Shown: positions 32,017 through 40,369, counted from the first letter of the stretch. The stretch: 49,056 nt of DNA from JBIOWF01 sp044868295 (GCA_044868295.1 JBIOWF010000335.1:1-49056), one strand, 5' to 3'. Translations and numbers: made by a program. The notes: generated by a model not told the origin, from the sequence alone.

Positions 32017-33390
32017 ATGTTTGTAGGCCGGGAGCGTGAGCTGGCGAGGCTGGAGTCGTGGTGGAGCCGGGATTCCAGGTTCGCCCTGGTCTGGGGGCGC
32101 AGACGTGCGGGGAAGACGTCTCTTGTCCAACGTTTCTCTGCAGGCAAGCGTGTCGTGTTCCATACCGGTGCCGGCGAGCCCGCACGTGAGGAGCTCGCTC
32201 AGCTGTCCCGACATGCGGCTGCCGTATTTCCCTCGGACCTACGGGATCTCGCCGCCAATCCGTATCTGGACTGGCATGACGTGTTGGACCATCTGACCCG
32301 GCTGGCGGTGGACCAGCCGGTCCTCCTTGTCCTTGACGAGTTCCCTGAGCTGCTCAGCACCTCACCGGCGCTGCCGGGCGTGCTGAGATCGTTCTCGGAC
32401 CGTGCGGGTGTGAACGGCGGTCTGCGCGTTCTGCTCTGCGGTTCCGCTGTCCGGACCATGCTTTCGATCCAGGAGACGAGAGCGCCGCTCTACGGTCGTT
32501 TCGATCTCACTCTTCAAGTGCAGCCGTTCCGGCCACATGAGGCGGCCGCGATGCTTCCAGGCCTAGCCCCTGCTCAGCAGGCTTTCGTCTACGGCATTCT
32601 CGGCGGGATGCCGCTCTACCTGTCTTGGTGGGATTCCCATCGGACAGTCGAGGAGAACATACTCGAATTGGCCTGCCAACCGGGCGCCCGGCTGCTTACC
32701 GAGGGACGTCTGGTGCTGGCCACCGAAGCCGGAGACGGCGATCTTCCCGGTGCGGTCCTGCGCGCCGTTGCCAAAGGACGGACCAAGTTCAACGAGATCG
32801 AGGAGGCGGTGGGCACCAATCCCACCCGGGCGTTGGATCGTCTGATCGAACTCCGACTACTTCAGCGGATTCTCCCGGTGACCGAGGACGAACGATCCCG
32901 GCGGAGGATCTACCAGATCAGCGATAATTTCCTGGCGTTCTTTCTCGGCCCGTTGCTTAAGTATCGGGGTGAGATCGAATTGGACCTCGGGGAGACGATC
33001 CTGCCGGCGCTGCTCGGCGGGCTCAACGATCACCTTGGTCCAATGTTCGAGGAGATGTTTCGAGAGCATCTGCGCCGCATGGCCAGGGCGGGCGAGCTCG
33101 GCCCTAACGTGGTAGCTGTCGGGCCGTGGTGGACTAGCGACGGTCAAAATGAAATCGACGCTGTTGCATTGGCAGAACCTGAGCGAACTCGCGTCCCAGT
33201 CCTCGTCGGTGAGGCCAAGTGGGCACGGAGCGTGCACACTGCTCGGTTGCGCGCCGAACTTCGAGAAAAGGCCGCCAAACTGACCGATGATCCCGACCGG
33301 CTCATCTACGCGATCTGCGCTCGTGAGTCCGTCATCCAGTCGGAAATGGGCGTTCTGCCGATAACGGCTGCTGACATCTTCGCTGGTTGA
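32017..33390 (+). CDS. AAA ATPase with DUF234-like C-terminal domain
   Basis: A 457-residue protein of the archaeal-type ATPase family. Walker A GRRRAGKTS spans residues 27-35 and Walker B LLVLDEF has Asp107-Glu108. A winged-helix region (about 265-305) follows, then YQISDNFLAFFLGPLLKYRG, where DUF234 begins. The C-terminal part contains QNEIDAVAL and VLVGEAKW, an ExK arrangement like PD-(D/E)XK nuclease folds. The cellular role of these ATPases is not established; DNA repair or mobile-element defence has been speculated. The gene stands alone behind a palindromic operator. Its codon use is less GC-biased than that of its neighbours, hinting at transfer. Confidence 0.8.
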   Translation: MFVGRERELARLESWWSRDSRFALVWGRRRAGKTSLVQRFSAGKRVVFHTGAGEPAREELAQLSRHAAAVFPSDLRDLAANPYLDWHDVLDHLTRLAVDQPVLLVLDEFPELLSTSPALPGVLRSFSDRAGVNGGLRVLLCGSAVRTMLSIQETRAPLYGRFDLTLQVQPFRPHEAAAMLPGLAPAQQAFVYGILGGMPLYLSWWDSHRTVEENILELACQPGARLLTEGRLVLATEAGDGDLPGAVLRAVAKGRTKFNEIEEAVGTNPTRALDRLIELRLLQRILPVTEDERSRRRIYQISDNFLAFFLGPLLKYRGEIELDLGETILPALLGGLNDHLGPMFEEMFREHLRRMARAGELGPNVVAVGPWWTSDGQNEIDAVALAEPERTRVPVLVGEAKWARSVHTARLRAELREKAAKLTDDPDRLIYAICARESVIQSEMGVLPITAADIFAG

Positions 33391-33402
33391 CCGATGTCGC
33401 GG

Positions 33403-34068
33403 TCAGCTGCCGGGGCGGACCAGGCCGGTCTCGTAGGCGTAGATGGCGGCCTGGGTCCGGTCGCGCAATGCGAGCTTGGTGAGGATCCGGCTGATGTGGG
33501 TCTTCACGGTCTGCTCGGCGACGACGAGATATGCGGCGATCTCGGCGTTGGACAGCCCTTGGGCGACGAGTGCGAGGACCTCGGTCTCCCTTCTGGTGAG
33601 GTCCTCCACTTGCTCGTGGCGCGGGGCGCGAGGGGCGCCCATGCGGGCGAACTCGGCGATGAGCCGCCTGGTCACGGACGGGGCCAGCAGCGCTTCACCG
33701 GCGGCCACGACCCGCACCGCGTCGGCGAGCTCGCGGGCGGAGGAATCCTTGAGCAGGAAGCCGCTCGCGCCGGCGCGCAGCGCTTCATAGACGTACTCGT
33801 CCAGGTCGAACGTGGTGAGGATAAGGACTTTGGTCGAGTCGCCCACCGAGTCGACGATCCGCTTGGTGGCTTCCAGGCCGTTCAGAACCGGCATGCGGAT
33901 GTCCATGAGGACGATGTCGGGAGACAGCTCGATGACTTTCTCCATGGCGTCGCGCCCGTCGGCGGCCTCGCCGACGACCTCCATGCCCGGCTGGGCGTTC
34001 AGCAGGACCGAGAAGCCCTCACGGATCATCATCTGGTCGTCGGCGATCAGCACCCGGATGGTCGTCAC
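33403..34068 (-). CDS. NarL/LuxR-family response regulator
   Basis: A 221-residue regulator. The receiver domain has acidic pair D10-D11, phosphoacceptor Asp56 (VLMDIRMP) and KDS switch lysine. The LuxR helix-turn-helix is LTRRETEVLALVAQGLSNAE, then VKTHISRILTKL. The start is GTG 34068, which overlaps the stop of the kinase gene (GTGA). The partner kinase is damaged (see 34065-34832), so input to this regulator is uncertain. Confidence 0.92.
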   Translation of the reverse strand: MTTIRVLIADDQMMIREGFSVLLNAQPGMEVVGEAADGRDAMEKVIELSPDIVLMDIRMPVLNGLEATKRIVDSVGDSTKVLILTTFDLDEYVYEALRAGASGFLLKDSSARELADAVRVVAAGEALLAPSVTRRLIAEFARMGAPRAPRHEQVEDLTRRETEVLALVAQGLSNAEIAAYLVVAEQTVKTHISRILTKLALRDRTQAAIYAYETGLVRPGS

Positions 34069-34832
34069 GCGTCCTCGCTCTCGGCCGTGCGCGGGTCGGT
34101 CGGCAGGAAGGCCGTCACCTGATAGCCGCCGTCCGGGGTCGGGCCGGCCTCCAGCGCGCCGCGCAGCATGGACGCGCGCTCGCGCATGCCGAGCACACCA
34201 TGGCCGGTGCCGGGCTTGCCCTCGACCGGGGGCGCCCCGGGGGGTCCGTTCATGACGCGGAGGCCTACGCCGCCCAGCACGTACGCGACCTCGACGAGCA
34301 CTTGCGAGCCGGGCGCGTGCCGCATCGCGTTGCTCAGTGCCTCCTGCAGGATGCGGAACGCCGACAGTTCGACGCCGTGCGGAAGGGGCTGGGGTGCGCC
34401 GGTGACCGTCGTGTCGACGGCCAGTCCCGCCGCGCACGCGTTGGAGACGAGTTCGCCCAGCCGCGCGAGGGTTGGTTGCGGCTGCTCTGGGTCACTTTCT
34501 TCGAGCCCGTCCGCGCGGAGCACGCCGAGGACGCGGCGCAGTTCGGACAGGGCCTGTACGGCGTTCTCACGAATGGCGGCGAAGCCGGTGACCAGCGCGT
34601 CGGGCGGGTCGGGGACTCGGTAAGGCGCGGCTTCGGCCTGGATCGCGATCACTGACATGTGGTGGGCGACCACATCGTGCAGCTCACGTGCGATGCGCGT
34701 CCGTTCCTCCAGAACGGTGCGGACCGCGCCCGATATGAGGAGGCCGTGTCGGCCCGCTGCCCTTCCGTCGTGGTCACGGGCCAACAGTAGGTGAACGGGA
34801 CAAGCCGGGCATCGCCCGTCGGGACGATCCAC
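34065..34832 (-). pseudogene. Histidine kinase lacking its sensor half
   Basis: About 255 residues are open. From residue 37 the sequence is a normal HisKA_3 kinase: RTVLEERTRIARELHDVVAH with phosphoacceptor His52, ALSELRRVLGVLR, EALSNAMRHAPGSQV and HGVLGMRERASML. The usual four to six N-terminal membrane helices (about 150 residues) are missing, and the first 36 residues match nothing. The reading frame overlaps the preceding acyltransferase-like ORF by 59 bases. It may be a soluble orphan kinase, but truncation by deletion is the simpler view. Confidence 0.65.
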
Positions 34833-35811
34833 TGGAGTAGTCCTTGAGTACCACGCCGACGATCAGCACCACGGCGAGGACGGGCAGCCAGGCGAGCCGT
34901 GCCAGGATCCAGCCCGGGTGATCGGGAGCGGTGTGCAGCCCCGGGAGTCTCCCGACCGGCAGCGCGACGGCCGTGGTGACGAGCATCGCGGTCTGATGCC
35001 ACAGGAACACGCTGATCGCGGAGAGGTTCACCATCGCCACCGGCGCCCACACCGCCGGGCGGCGCATGAGGCGGCGCAGCGGACCGCGAAGGAGCAGCGC
35101 CAGGCCGCACTGGGCGAGGCCGAAGGTGACGGCGGCGAGGGTGGGCGGGTTGAGATTGGAGATCCGAGCCCCGGGGACGCCGACCATGGCCGCCGGATAG
35201 CCACACCACATGACCAAGGCGATGGTGGCGAGTGCGCCGAAGGCGAGCAGGGCGGCAGCCGTACGGCGCCGGGTGAACGCGCCGGAGGCCCACGCCGCGC
35301 CGATGCTGTACGGGACCAGCCAGCCGACGATGACATTGACCAGGCCGAGCCGGCCGGGATTCCAGCCCAGCCCGAATCGGGCGACGTCCACGGCGGCGAC
35401 GACCGCGACCGCGGTCACGGCCAGCGCGGGGCCGCGTCTCGCCAGGCGGCGCACGACCGGCGTCGCGGCCGTGAGCAGGCCGTACACGAGCAGGAACCAA
35501 AGAGGGGAGAGGACAAGGGTGAGCATCTCGGCTTCCACGATGGAGCGGTGGTTGGCGGCATAGCGCGTTTCGAGCGTGCCGGCCGTGATGGCCGGAAGCG
35601 TCGGCGGAACGGGCGCGGGAGTGAACCGCCCCGCCGCGGCCAAGGGCAGCACGACTGCCGCGATCACGGCGGCCTTGAGCAGCCTGTGGCGGCGCGCTGG
35701 ACTGCGGCGCGCTAGGTGGCGGCGTGCTGGACTGCGGCGCGCTGGGTGGCGGCGTGCCGGACTGCGGCGCGCTGGGTGGCGGCGTGCCGGACGGCGGCGG
35801 CGCAATCGCAT
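34774..35811 (-). pseudogene. Acyltransferase-3-like protein missing its N-terminal half
   Basis: 345 residues are open. Residues about 95-330 match the second half of membrane acyltransferases (SPLWFLLVYGLLTAATPVVR, GWLVPYSIGAAWASG, ISNLNPPTLAAV, ISVFLWHQTAML, LHTAPDHPGWI). The conserved N-terminal catalytic His region is absent. In its place lie 40 residues of an Arg-rich repeat (RRSPARRHPA) coded by 30-bp tandem units, then one helix. The C-terminus after VGVVLKDYSSG is also abnormal and runs into the kinase fragment. A deletion fused the two genes or removed parts of both. A good GGAAGG site precedes the ATG, but it lies in a hairpin. Confidence 0.6.
35701..35790 (-). repeat. 30-bp tandem repeats coding an Arg-rich N-terminus
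   Basis: Three 30-bp units (35701, 35731, 35761) of ACTGCGGCGCGCT.GGTGGC type, plus a partial unit before 35701. On the reverse strand they code repeated HPARRSPARR. They replace the missing catalytic half of the acyltransferase. Confidence 0.9.
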
Positions 35812-35817
35812 GGCAGG

Positions 35818-35852
35818 CCTTCCTGTTCAGCTGATTCGGCTGAACAGGAAGG
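35818..35852 (-). promoter_or_regulatory. Perfect 14-bp hairpin covering the ribosome site of the 35811 ORF
   Basis: CCTTCCTGTTCAGC (35818-35831) pairs exactly with GCTGAACAGGAAGG (35839-35852) around a 7-base loop. On the reverse strand the downstream arm contains AGGAAGG, the only good ribosome site, 6 bases before the ATG at 35811. It could hide the site in the mRNA, serve as a protein operator, or be an upstream terminator. The sequence 35853-36088 holds nothing else recognisable. Confidence 0.65.
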
Positions 35853-36088
35853 TACGGGTGAGCTCTTGTGGTCGGCGTCCCGCTGAAGAGTGGTTCGGCG
35901 GAGTCACTCCGGAGTACTACGGGCCATCCGGCTGGAGCTTGAGTGTGAGATCGCCCGGATCGTGCTGCGGGTCGACAAGAGCGTGGCGGCTGATGCTCGC
36001 CGCCGAGCACGGCTGTCACCGGCCGAATCGGCATCGACACCGAACTCTTGATCACACTTCCATGTGGCTCCCTCGCGGTCGAATGTGG

Positions 36089-36310
36089 TCAGCTGCAGGC
36101 CTCCTCGTGGGGGCGATAGGTGATCCGGCGGACGGCTGGAGCCGAGACGACCTGCACCATGTCGGTCCCCGTCGCGTTGATATGGACGAACCCGCCTTCG
36201 ATGGCGACGCGCGACTGCCTGATCAGCCCGACCTGCCGGGCGTCGGCGTCGGTCACCGTGTAGCCGTCGACCAGCTCGACGTCGGCTCCTTCGCGCCAGG
36301 TGAGAGTCAT
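36089..36310 (-). CDS. Small hypothetical protein coupled to an AhpD-like gene
   Basis: A 73-residue protein starting M-T-L-T-W-R-E-G-A-D-V-E and ending ...ITYRPHEEACS. It is probably a small beta-rich fold (VELVDGYTVTDADARQVGLI). No family is recognised. Its ATG overlaps the stop of the carboxymuconolactone-decarboxylase-like gene (ATGA, 36307-36310), so it is co-translated with it and probably controlled by the TetR operators upstream. Confidence 0.65.
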   Translation of the reverse strand: MTLTWREGADVELVDGYTVTDADARQVGLIRQSRVAIEGGFVHINATGTDMVQVVSAPAVRRITYRPHEEACS

Positions 36311-36827
36311 GCCTGCACCTCCGGGAAATCCAGGTCCGGTTCGGCCAAGTGGTTGAAGTAGTTCGAAAGGGTGTTGAGCGCCACATGGGCCACGATTTCG
36401 GCGAGTTCGGCGTCGCTCACTCCAGCGGTTCGGGCTGTGGCGACGTCCTCGTCCTGGACCCGGCCGTTCTCGCGAACGATCTTCCTGGTGATCTGGAGGA
36501 CGGCGTTGGCATGCGGGTCGGCGTCTTCGGCGGACCGCGTGCTCTTGAGCTCGTCTTCGGTCATCCGCAGGACACGGATGCCCCGTAGCGTGTGCGCGCT
36601 CACGCAGTAGGTGCACATGTTCTCTTGCGCGACCAGCAGCGCGATCTGTTCGCGGAGCCGGGCGCTCAGCCGGCCTGCCGAGAGCGCGTCCCGCATGGCC
36701 GGTAGGCCCGCAGCGCCGCCGGACTGTTCGCCAGCGCCGCGTAGAGGTTGGGTGTGCGGCCCAGCTGGCGTTTCGTCTCGTCAAGCAGCCCGTCGGGAGC
36801 TTCGGTGAGCTGGGGAATGCGTGGCAT
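36307..36827 (-). pseudogene. AhpD/carboxymuconolactone-decarboxylase-like gene with a one-base frameshift
   Basis: The 5' part from ATG 36827 (AATCAGGAGG site) reads MPRIPQLTEAPDGLL and continues TPNLYAALANSPAALRAY. The 3' part, in another frame from ATG 36696, reads MRDALSAGRLSARLREQIAL with the redox motif CTYCVSAH. The junction at about 36699-36703 reads TACCGGCCATG where TACCTGGCCATG would restore one frame of about 173 residues, so a single base seems lost. AhpD-like proteins act as thiol peroxidase partners or decarboxylases. It could be a true mutation or a sequencing error. Without the frameshift this would be the first gene of an operon with the 73-residue protein. Confidence 0.75.
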
Positions 36828-36844
36828 GGAACCTCCTGATTAAA

Positions 36845-36894
36845 ACGGTACCGATCGGTTCCGTCTGAGCGGAGACGGTACCGATCGGTTCCGT
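36845..36894. promoter_or_regulatory. Twin TetR-type operators between divergent genes
   Basis: ACGGTACCGATCGGTTCCGT occurs twice, at 36845-36864 and 36875-36894, 30 bp apart. Each is a near-perfect 20-bp palindrome (ACGGwACCGA/TCGGTwCCGT). They sit between the AhpD-like gene and the TetR gene, overlapping the expected -35 of tetR. A TATCCT -10-like box at 36911-36916 suggests a leaderless tetR transcript. Confidence 0.85.
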
Positions 36895-36922
36895 TTGTCG
36901 TCAACACGCGTATCCTGGACGC

Positions 36923-37504
36923 ATGCCGACCAACGCCCGCCAGAGGTTGCTGGACGCCGCTGAAACCCTCTTCTATGCCGAAGGGGTCCGTGCCGTAGGA
37001 GTGGAACGGATCCTGGACGTCAGCGGGGTCGGGCGGGCCTCGTTCTACCGGCACTTCTCCGGCAAGGACGACCTCGTCGCCGCCGTGCTGGAGCGTCGTG
37101 ACCGCGAGTGGCGGGCGTGGCTGTCCGAACGGGTGACCGCGCTGGGCGGCGGCCCGCTGGCGATGTTCGACGCCCTGGCCGAACGGTTCGAACGTGCCGA
37201 CTTCCGCGGTTGCGCCTTCATCAACACCATGGTCGAGGCGGCGGATCCGGACAGTCCCGCGCATCGCGTGGCCGTGGAGCACAAGAACCAGGTCGTGACG
37301 TACGTCGAGGGCTTGCTCGACATGGACGCGCAACCGGAGCCGGCGGCGCTCGCCCGTCAGTTCGTGATGCTCATGGACGGTGCGATCGTCACGGCCCTAC
37401 GCGAGCGTGGCACCGAGCCGGCCCGCCGCGCCCGCATGGTCGCCGCCCTGCTCACGAGCCAGCCGGGGACAGGGGGCGCGCGTTCTCGTACGGCCGACGG
37501 GTGA
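36923..37504 (+). CDS. TetR-family transcriptional regulator
   Basis: A 193-residue regulator. The helix-turn-helix spans about residues 5-50: ARQRLLDAAETLFYAEGVRA, then ILDVSGVGRASFYRHFSGKD. The ligand domain includes FRGCAFINTMVEAADPDSP, similar to regulators of small redox or CMD genes. It very likely represses the divergent AhpD-like operon and itself through the two operators at 36845-36894. Its last 53 bases overlap the convergent HAD gene. Confidence 0.92.
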   Translation: MPTNARQRLLDAAETLFYAEGVRAVGVERILDVSGVGRASFYRHFSGKDDLVAAVLERRDREWRAWLSERVTALGGGPLAMFDALAERFERADFRGCAFINTMVEAADPDSPAHRVAVEHKNQVVTYVEGLLDMDAQPEPAALARQFVMLMDGAIVTALRERGTEPARRARMVAALLTSQPGTGGARSRTADG

Positions 37505-38213
37505 GGGTGGCGAGCACACGCCACCCAGCGGCGACGGCGTGCTCCAGGAGTCCGCGATCGTCGCCGACAGCCACCGGATGGCCGACGGCGGTCAGCATTG
37601 GAAGGTCGCTCGCATGGTCGCCGTAGGCGTGGCTGGCCTCCAGCGGAAGGCCTCGGCTCCCTGCGTACCCGCGAAGCGCGTCGCCCTTGGCGGTGTCGAT
37701 GACGGGCTCGACTATCTCGCCGGTCAGCACACCGTCACGGATGACCGGTTGGGTGCCGAAGACCCGGTCGGCTTGGACCTCGCAGGCGATCGGTTCCAGG
37801 CAGGCGAAGAACGACCCCGAAATCAGCACTATGTCATGACCGGTCTGCCGGTGAGCGCGCAGCTCGTCACGTACGGGCAAGTGGAAGACCTCGCCCCTGA
37901 GGCGTTCGTGGGCGAGCCACCGTTCGCCCGCGAGGCTGAGCTTGCGAGCGCTCTCTCCCGCGTACAACCGGTAGTAGCGGCGGTTGATCTCATCGCGGGG
38001 GACACCGGAGCGAGCGGCGACGCGGAGGCTGCCGGTGAGCCGCTCGAAGGTTGCCCGGGGCTCCGCGCGTTCGGCCAGGTAGAAGGCGAGGAAGCGCGCC
38101 ATGCTCTTGAATCGGATGAGTGTCTCGTCCACGTCGAAGAAAGCTCCGGCGACGCTGGGGGAGGGTGTCAAGGAGGTGTCTCTCGCTCGTTTGTCCGGCT
38201 GTCTGCCCGGCAC
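37452..38213 (-). CDS. HAD-IB family phosphatase coupled to afsA
   Basis: A 253-residue HAD hydrolase. Motif I FFDVDETLI has nucleophile Asp27 and acid Asp29; motif II is VLISGS; motif III is the lysine in DTAKGDAL; motif IV is YGDHASDLPML. This is the SerB-like IB subgroup, whose members dephosphorylate small molecules. The GTG start lies 3 bases after the afsA stop, so it is expected to act on the product of that pathway. Butyrolactone synthesis needs removal of a phosphate from the AfsA/reductase product, and this gene is a candidate. The substrate is an inference. Confidence 0.85.
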   Translation of the reverse strand: MPGRQPDKRARDTSLTPSPSVAGAFFDVDETLIRFKSMARFLAFYLAERAEPRATFERLTGSLRVAARSGVPRDEINRRYYRLYAGESARKLSLAGERWLAHERLRGEVFHLPVRDELRAHRQTGHDIVLISGSFFACLEPIACEVQADRVFGTQPVIRDGVLTGEIVEPVIDTAKGDALRGYAGSRGLPLEASHAYGDHASDLPMLTAVGHPVAVGDDRGLLEHAVAAGWRVLATLTRRPYENARPLSPAGS

Positions 38214-38216
38214 GGT

Positions 38217-38999
38217 TCAGCGTCCTCTTGAAAAGGCGGCCGTCCTGTCGGTTGTTCCGCCCAGCATGGCTTTGATCGCCTGGGCAGCCCGGCGGGACTC
38301 TATGGCCACGATCCTGCGCGCATCGAGGGCGGAGAAGTCCGCCTCGGTCCTGGAGCAGAGCTGGTTGCCCTGGTGCACCTCGACGTAACCACCGAACGCG
38401 AGCCTGCTGGGTTTGGCGACGTCCGCACGCTCCACGTGATAGTCGAGCGTCGCGTCCAGGGGGAACAGAAAGTTCTCGAACCGGGTGGCCATCACGTGGA
38501 TCATGTAGCGATAGCGGCTGTCGGGCCACCGTGAGGCGAAGTAGCTCTCGGTCACCGCGACACATAGCTGGCGACAGGCCTCCACGGAGACCATGCCCTG
38601 TACGTGCTGGCCGGTTTGATGGTCGAGGAGCAGTTCATTGTCGTTGTGGACTCGCAGTATGGCGCGGAAGTGAGTGTCGGTGACTCGGGTGATCCCGGCG
38701 ATCAGGACGTTGTCGGCATGGTGTTTGCGCGCCTCGGCGCGTCCGGCCAGGGGCGCCTCCGCCGCCTGGATGAGCACCTTGTCCATGAGCCCCCGTCGCA
38801 TGAGCACGTCGCAGACGTAACTCAGCTCGTATTCTCCGATTCCCTGACCGGGAACCAGGAAGAGCGGGCCCTCCATGTTGTCGTACGCACCGTTGTTGAC
38901 GGCATGGAGAAACCCGCTGAGGGTCTCGACGAAATCATGCCGGGCGAAACCTTCGAAGCGATCGCCAACGAGACAGACATTGCTGATCAGGTCGCTCAA
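38217..38999 (-). CDS. afsA: AfsA-like hotdog protein (gamma-butyrolactone-type signal synthesis)
   Basis: A 260-residue protein. KHHADNVLIAGITRVTDTHF, then LDHQTGQHVQGMVSVEACRQ, match the hotdog motifs of AfsA, and a second hotdog-like half follows. AfsA condenses a beta-ketoacyl-ACP with dihydroxyacetone phosphate, giving precursors of A-factor-type signalling butyrolactones. The start is TTG 38999 with AAGGAGT in front; no ATG fits. It is the first gene of a two-gene operon with the HAD phosphatase. No ArpA-type receptor gene is next to it. Confidence 0.82.
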   Translation of the reverse strand: MSDLISNVCLVGDRFEGFARHDFVETLSGFLHAVNNGAYDNMEGPLFLVPGQGIGEYELSYVCDVLMRRGLMDKVLIQAAEAPLAGRAEARKHHADNVLIAGITRVTDTHFRAILRVHNDNELLLDHQTGQHVQGMVSVEACRQLCVAVTESYFASRWPDSRYRYMIHVMATRFENFLFPLDATLDYHVERADVAKPSRLAFGGYVEVHQGNQLCSRTEADFSALDARRIVAIESRRAAQAIKAMLGGTTDRTAAFSRGR

Positions 39000-39505
39000 G
39001 GCTTTACTCCTTGTGACTGGCGGGACATCATCACGGAAAATGCAAGGTTGAGTACATATTTTTCATCGACGATCTGGTCGCGTTGATAGGTCGCCATAAA
39101 CGCGGGGCCGACCTGGGGTGTATTCCCGATAAGTCAGATGAGGTGGTTCCCGGTATGTCCGCCGGAGTTCGGGCCGTCGAGGGCGCCCGGCGGTTTCTAT
39201 CGGCGGCGATGTCATGGACTTCAAGCCGTCGTCATCGTAAATCCGGCCGGCCGCGTGTCATCTCGGCATCGAAACCGCCGGGGTGCGTGCGCCGAGCTAT
39301 CTGGTTGTTGCTGTGGGGTTGCAGCTAACTTCTCTAAAGAGGCCGCTGTGATTTGGACAGTAATCCCACGGAAATATAGTGTCAATAACCCCGGATGTGA
39401 TCTATGCCACTAGAGGTCGTGATGGGAGAATCCATGATTGTCGATAGGCAATGATCTGGAAAGGGGGGTTATCCGCGGCGCTCCAGGAACCCGCCGAGGC
39501 GGTGA
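39000..39505. other. 506-bp non-coding region between afsA and paaX
   Basis: No supported gene. The region is AT-richer than its surroundings near 39040-39070 (GAGTACATATTTTTCATC) and 39320-39420, and should contain the afsA promoter at its left side. A forward frame (39083-39328) is open but has random-looking composition. Confidence 0.5.
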
Positions 39506-40369
39506 TCACTCCTCGGCGCACAGTTTGAGCCAGTGACGCTGGGCGGCCGGATGCCAGGCCTCGTGCAGGTCGTTGAAGACGTTCGCCGCGCGGATGCCCA
39601 TCCAGTCCGGGGGTAGCAGCTCCAGGGGCAGCTGCGGGTCGAGCATCGGGAATCGCCGCCACTCGTGCACCAGGCGGATCTGCGCGAGCAGCACGGGGTC
39701 ACCGGCGTCCGGCCGCAGCCCGGCGAACTCCTGGATGAAGCCCTCGTAGTCGGTGGCGAGATCGTCGAGATGCCAGGCCTGCTCCACCAGCGTGCGCTCG
39801 GAGCCCATGCCGGCGTATGGGCCGTTGAAGGAGAAGGCGGCCACGTCCAGGCCGAGCTTCTCCACGACCTGCTTGGCCTCCGCCTCGCGCGCGGTGTGCG
39901 GGCCGACCCACACGCCGGGGGCGGGGCTCCCGAAACCGGCCCAGGTCAGCCGGGTGCGGAGCTGGTGGCGCAGTTCGCGCCTGGTTTCCGGGACGGTGGC
40001 GATCAGCACCAGCCAGCGGCCGTCCCAGGAGTCGCGGTCACGGCCGAAGGAGTAGATGCGCTCCGCGCCGTCGGCCAGCAGTTCGCGGCCGTGCTCGGTC
40101 AGGCCCCAGCGAACCCGGCGGCCGGAACGTTCCGACACGATCCAGCCGTCGGAGGCCAGCCGGGCCAGCGACTGGCGGGTCGACTTCTCCTCGACGCCCA
40201 GCCCGCCGAGCACGTGCAGCAGTGTCGAGGTCCACGCGGGCTCCCGAGCAGGCAGGACGTATTCCCCGAGGACGGTGAGCAGGACCGAGCGGGCGCTGCC
40301 GGATCCGGCCTGGTGGCGGCGGGAGAACGACGGACGCGCGGCCTCGGGCTCACGGGATGCGCGCGGCAT
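39506..40369 (-). CDS. paaX: PaaX-family transcriptional regulator
   Basis: A 287-residue PaaX-type repressor. The N-terminal winged helix contains SVLLTVLGEYVLP and STRQSLARLASDGWIVSER. The central and C-terminal PaaX domains contain WDGRWLVLIATVPETRRELR, LTWAGFGSPAPGVWVGPH and LARDGD-equivalent LVHEWRRFPMLDP. PaaX proteins sense aryl-CoA thioesters. ATG 40369 is chosen for the AGGAGATC site. It diverges from the remnant of an aryl-CoA ligase gene (40501), the kind of target expected. Confidence 0.9.
   Translation of the reverse strand: MPRASREPEAARPSFSRRHQAGSGSARSVLLTVLGEYVLPAREPAWTSTLLHVLGGLGVEEKSTRQSLARLASDGWIVSERSGRRVRWGLTEHGRELLADGAERIYSFGRDRDSWDGRWLVLIATVPETRRELRHQLRTRLTWAGFGSPAPGVWVGPHTAREAEAKQVVEKLGLDVAAFSFNGPYAGMGSERTLVEQAWHLDDLATDYEGFIQEFAGLRPDAGDPVLLAQIRLVHEWRRFPMLDPQLPLELLPPDWMGIRAANVFNDLHEAWHPAAQRHWLKLCAEE

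Noticed and set aside
34649..36055. 468-codon reverse frame across the kinase/acyltransferase region
   Set aside because: Arg/Pro-rich nonsense composition; the other reverse frames carry recognisable domains.
39000..39100. Possible ArpA-type receptor site before afsA
   Set aside because: No palindrome resembling known butyrolactone-receptor sites could be read with confidence.
39083..39328. Short forward ORF between afsA and paaX
   Set aside because: Random-looking composition and no homology or ribosome site.
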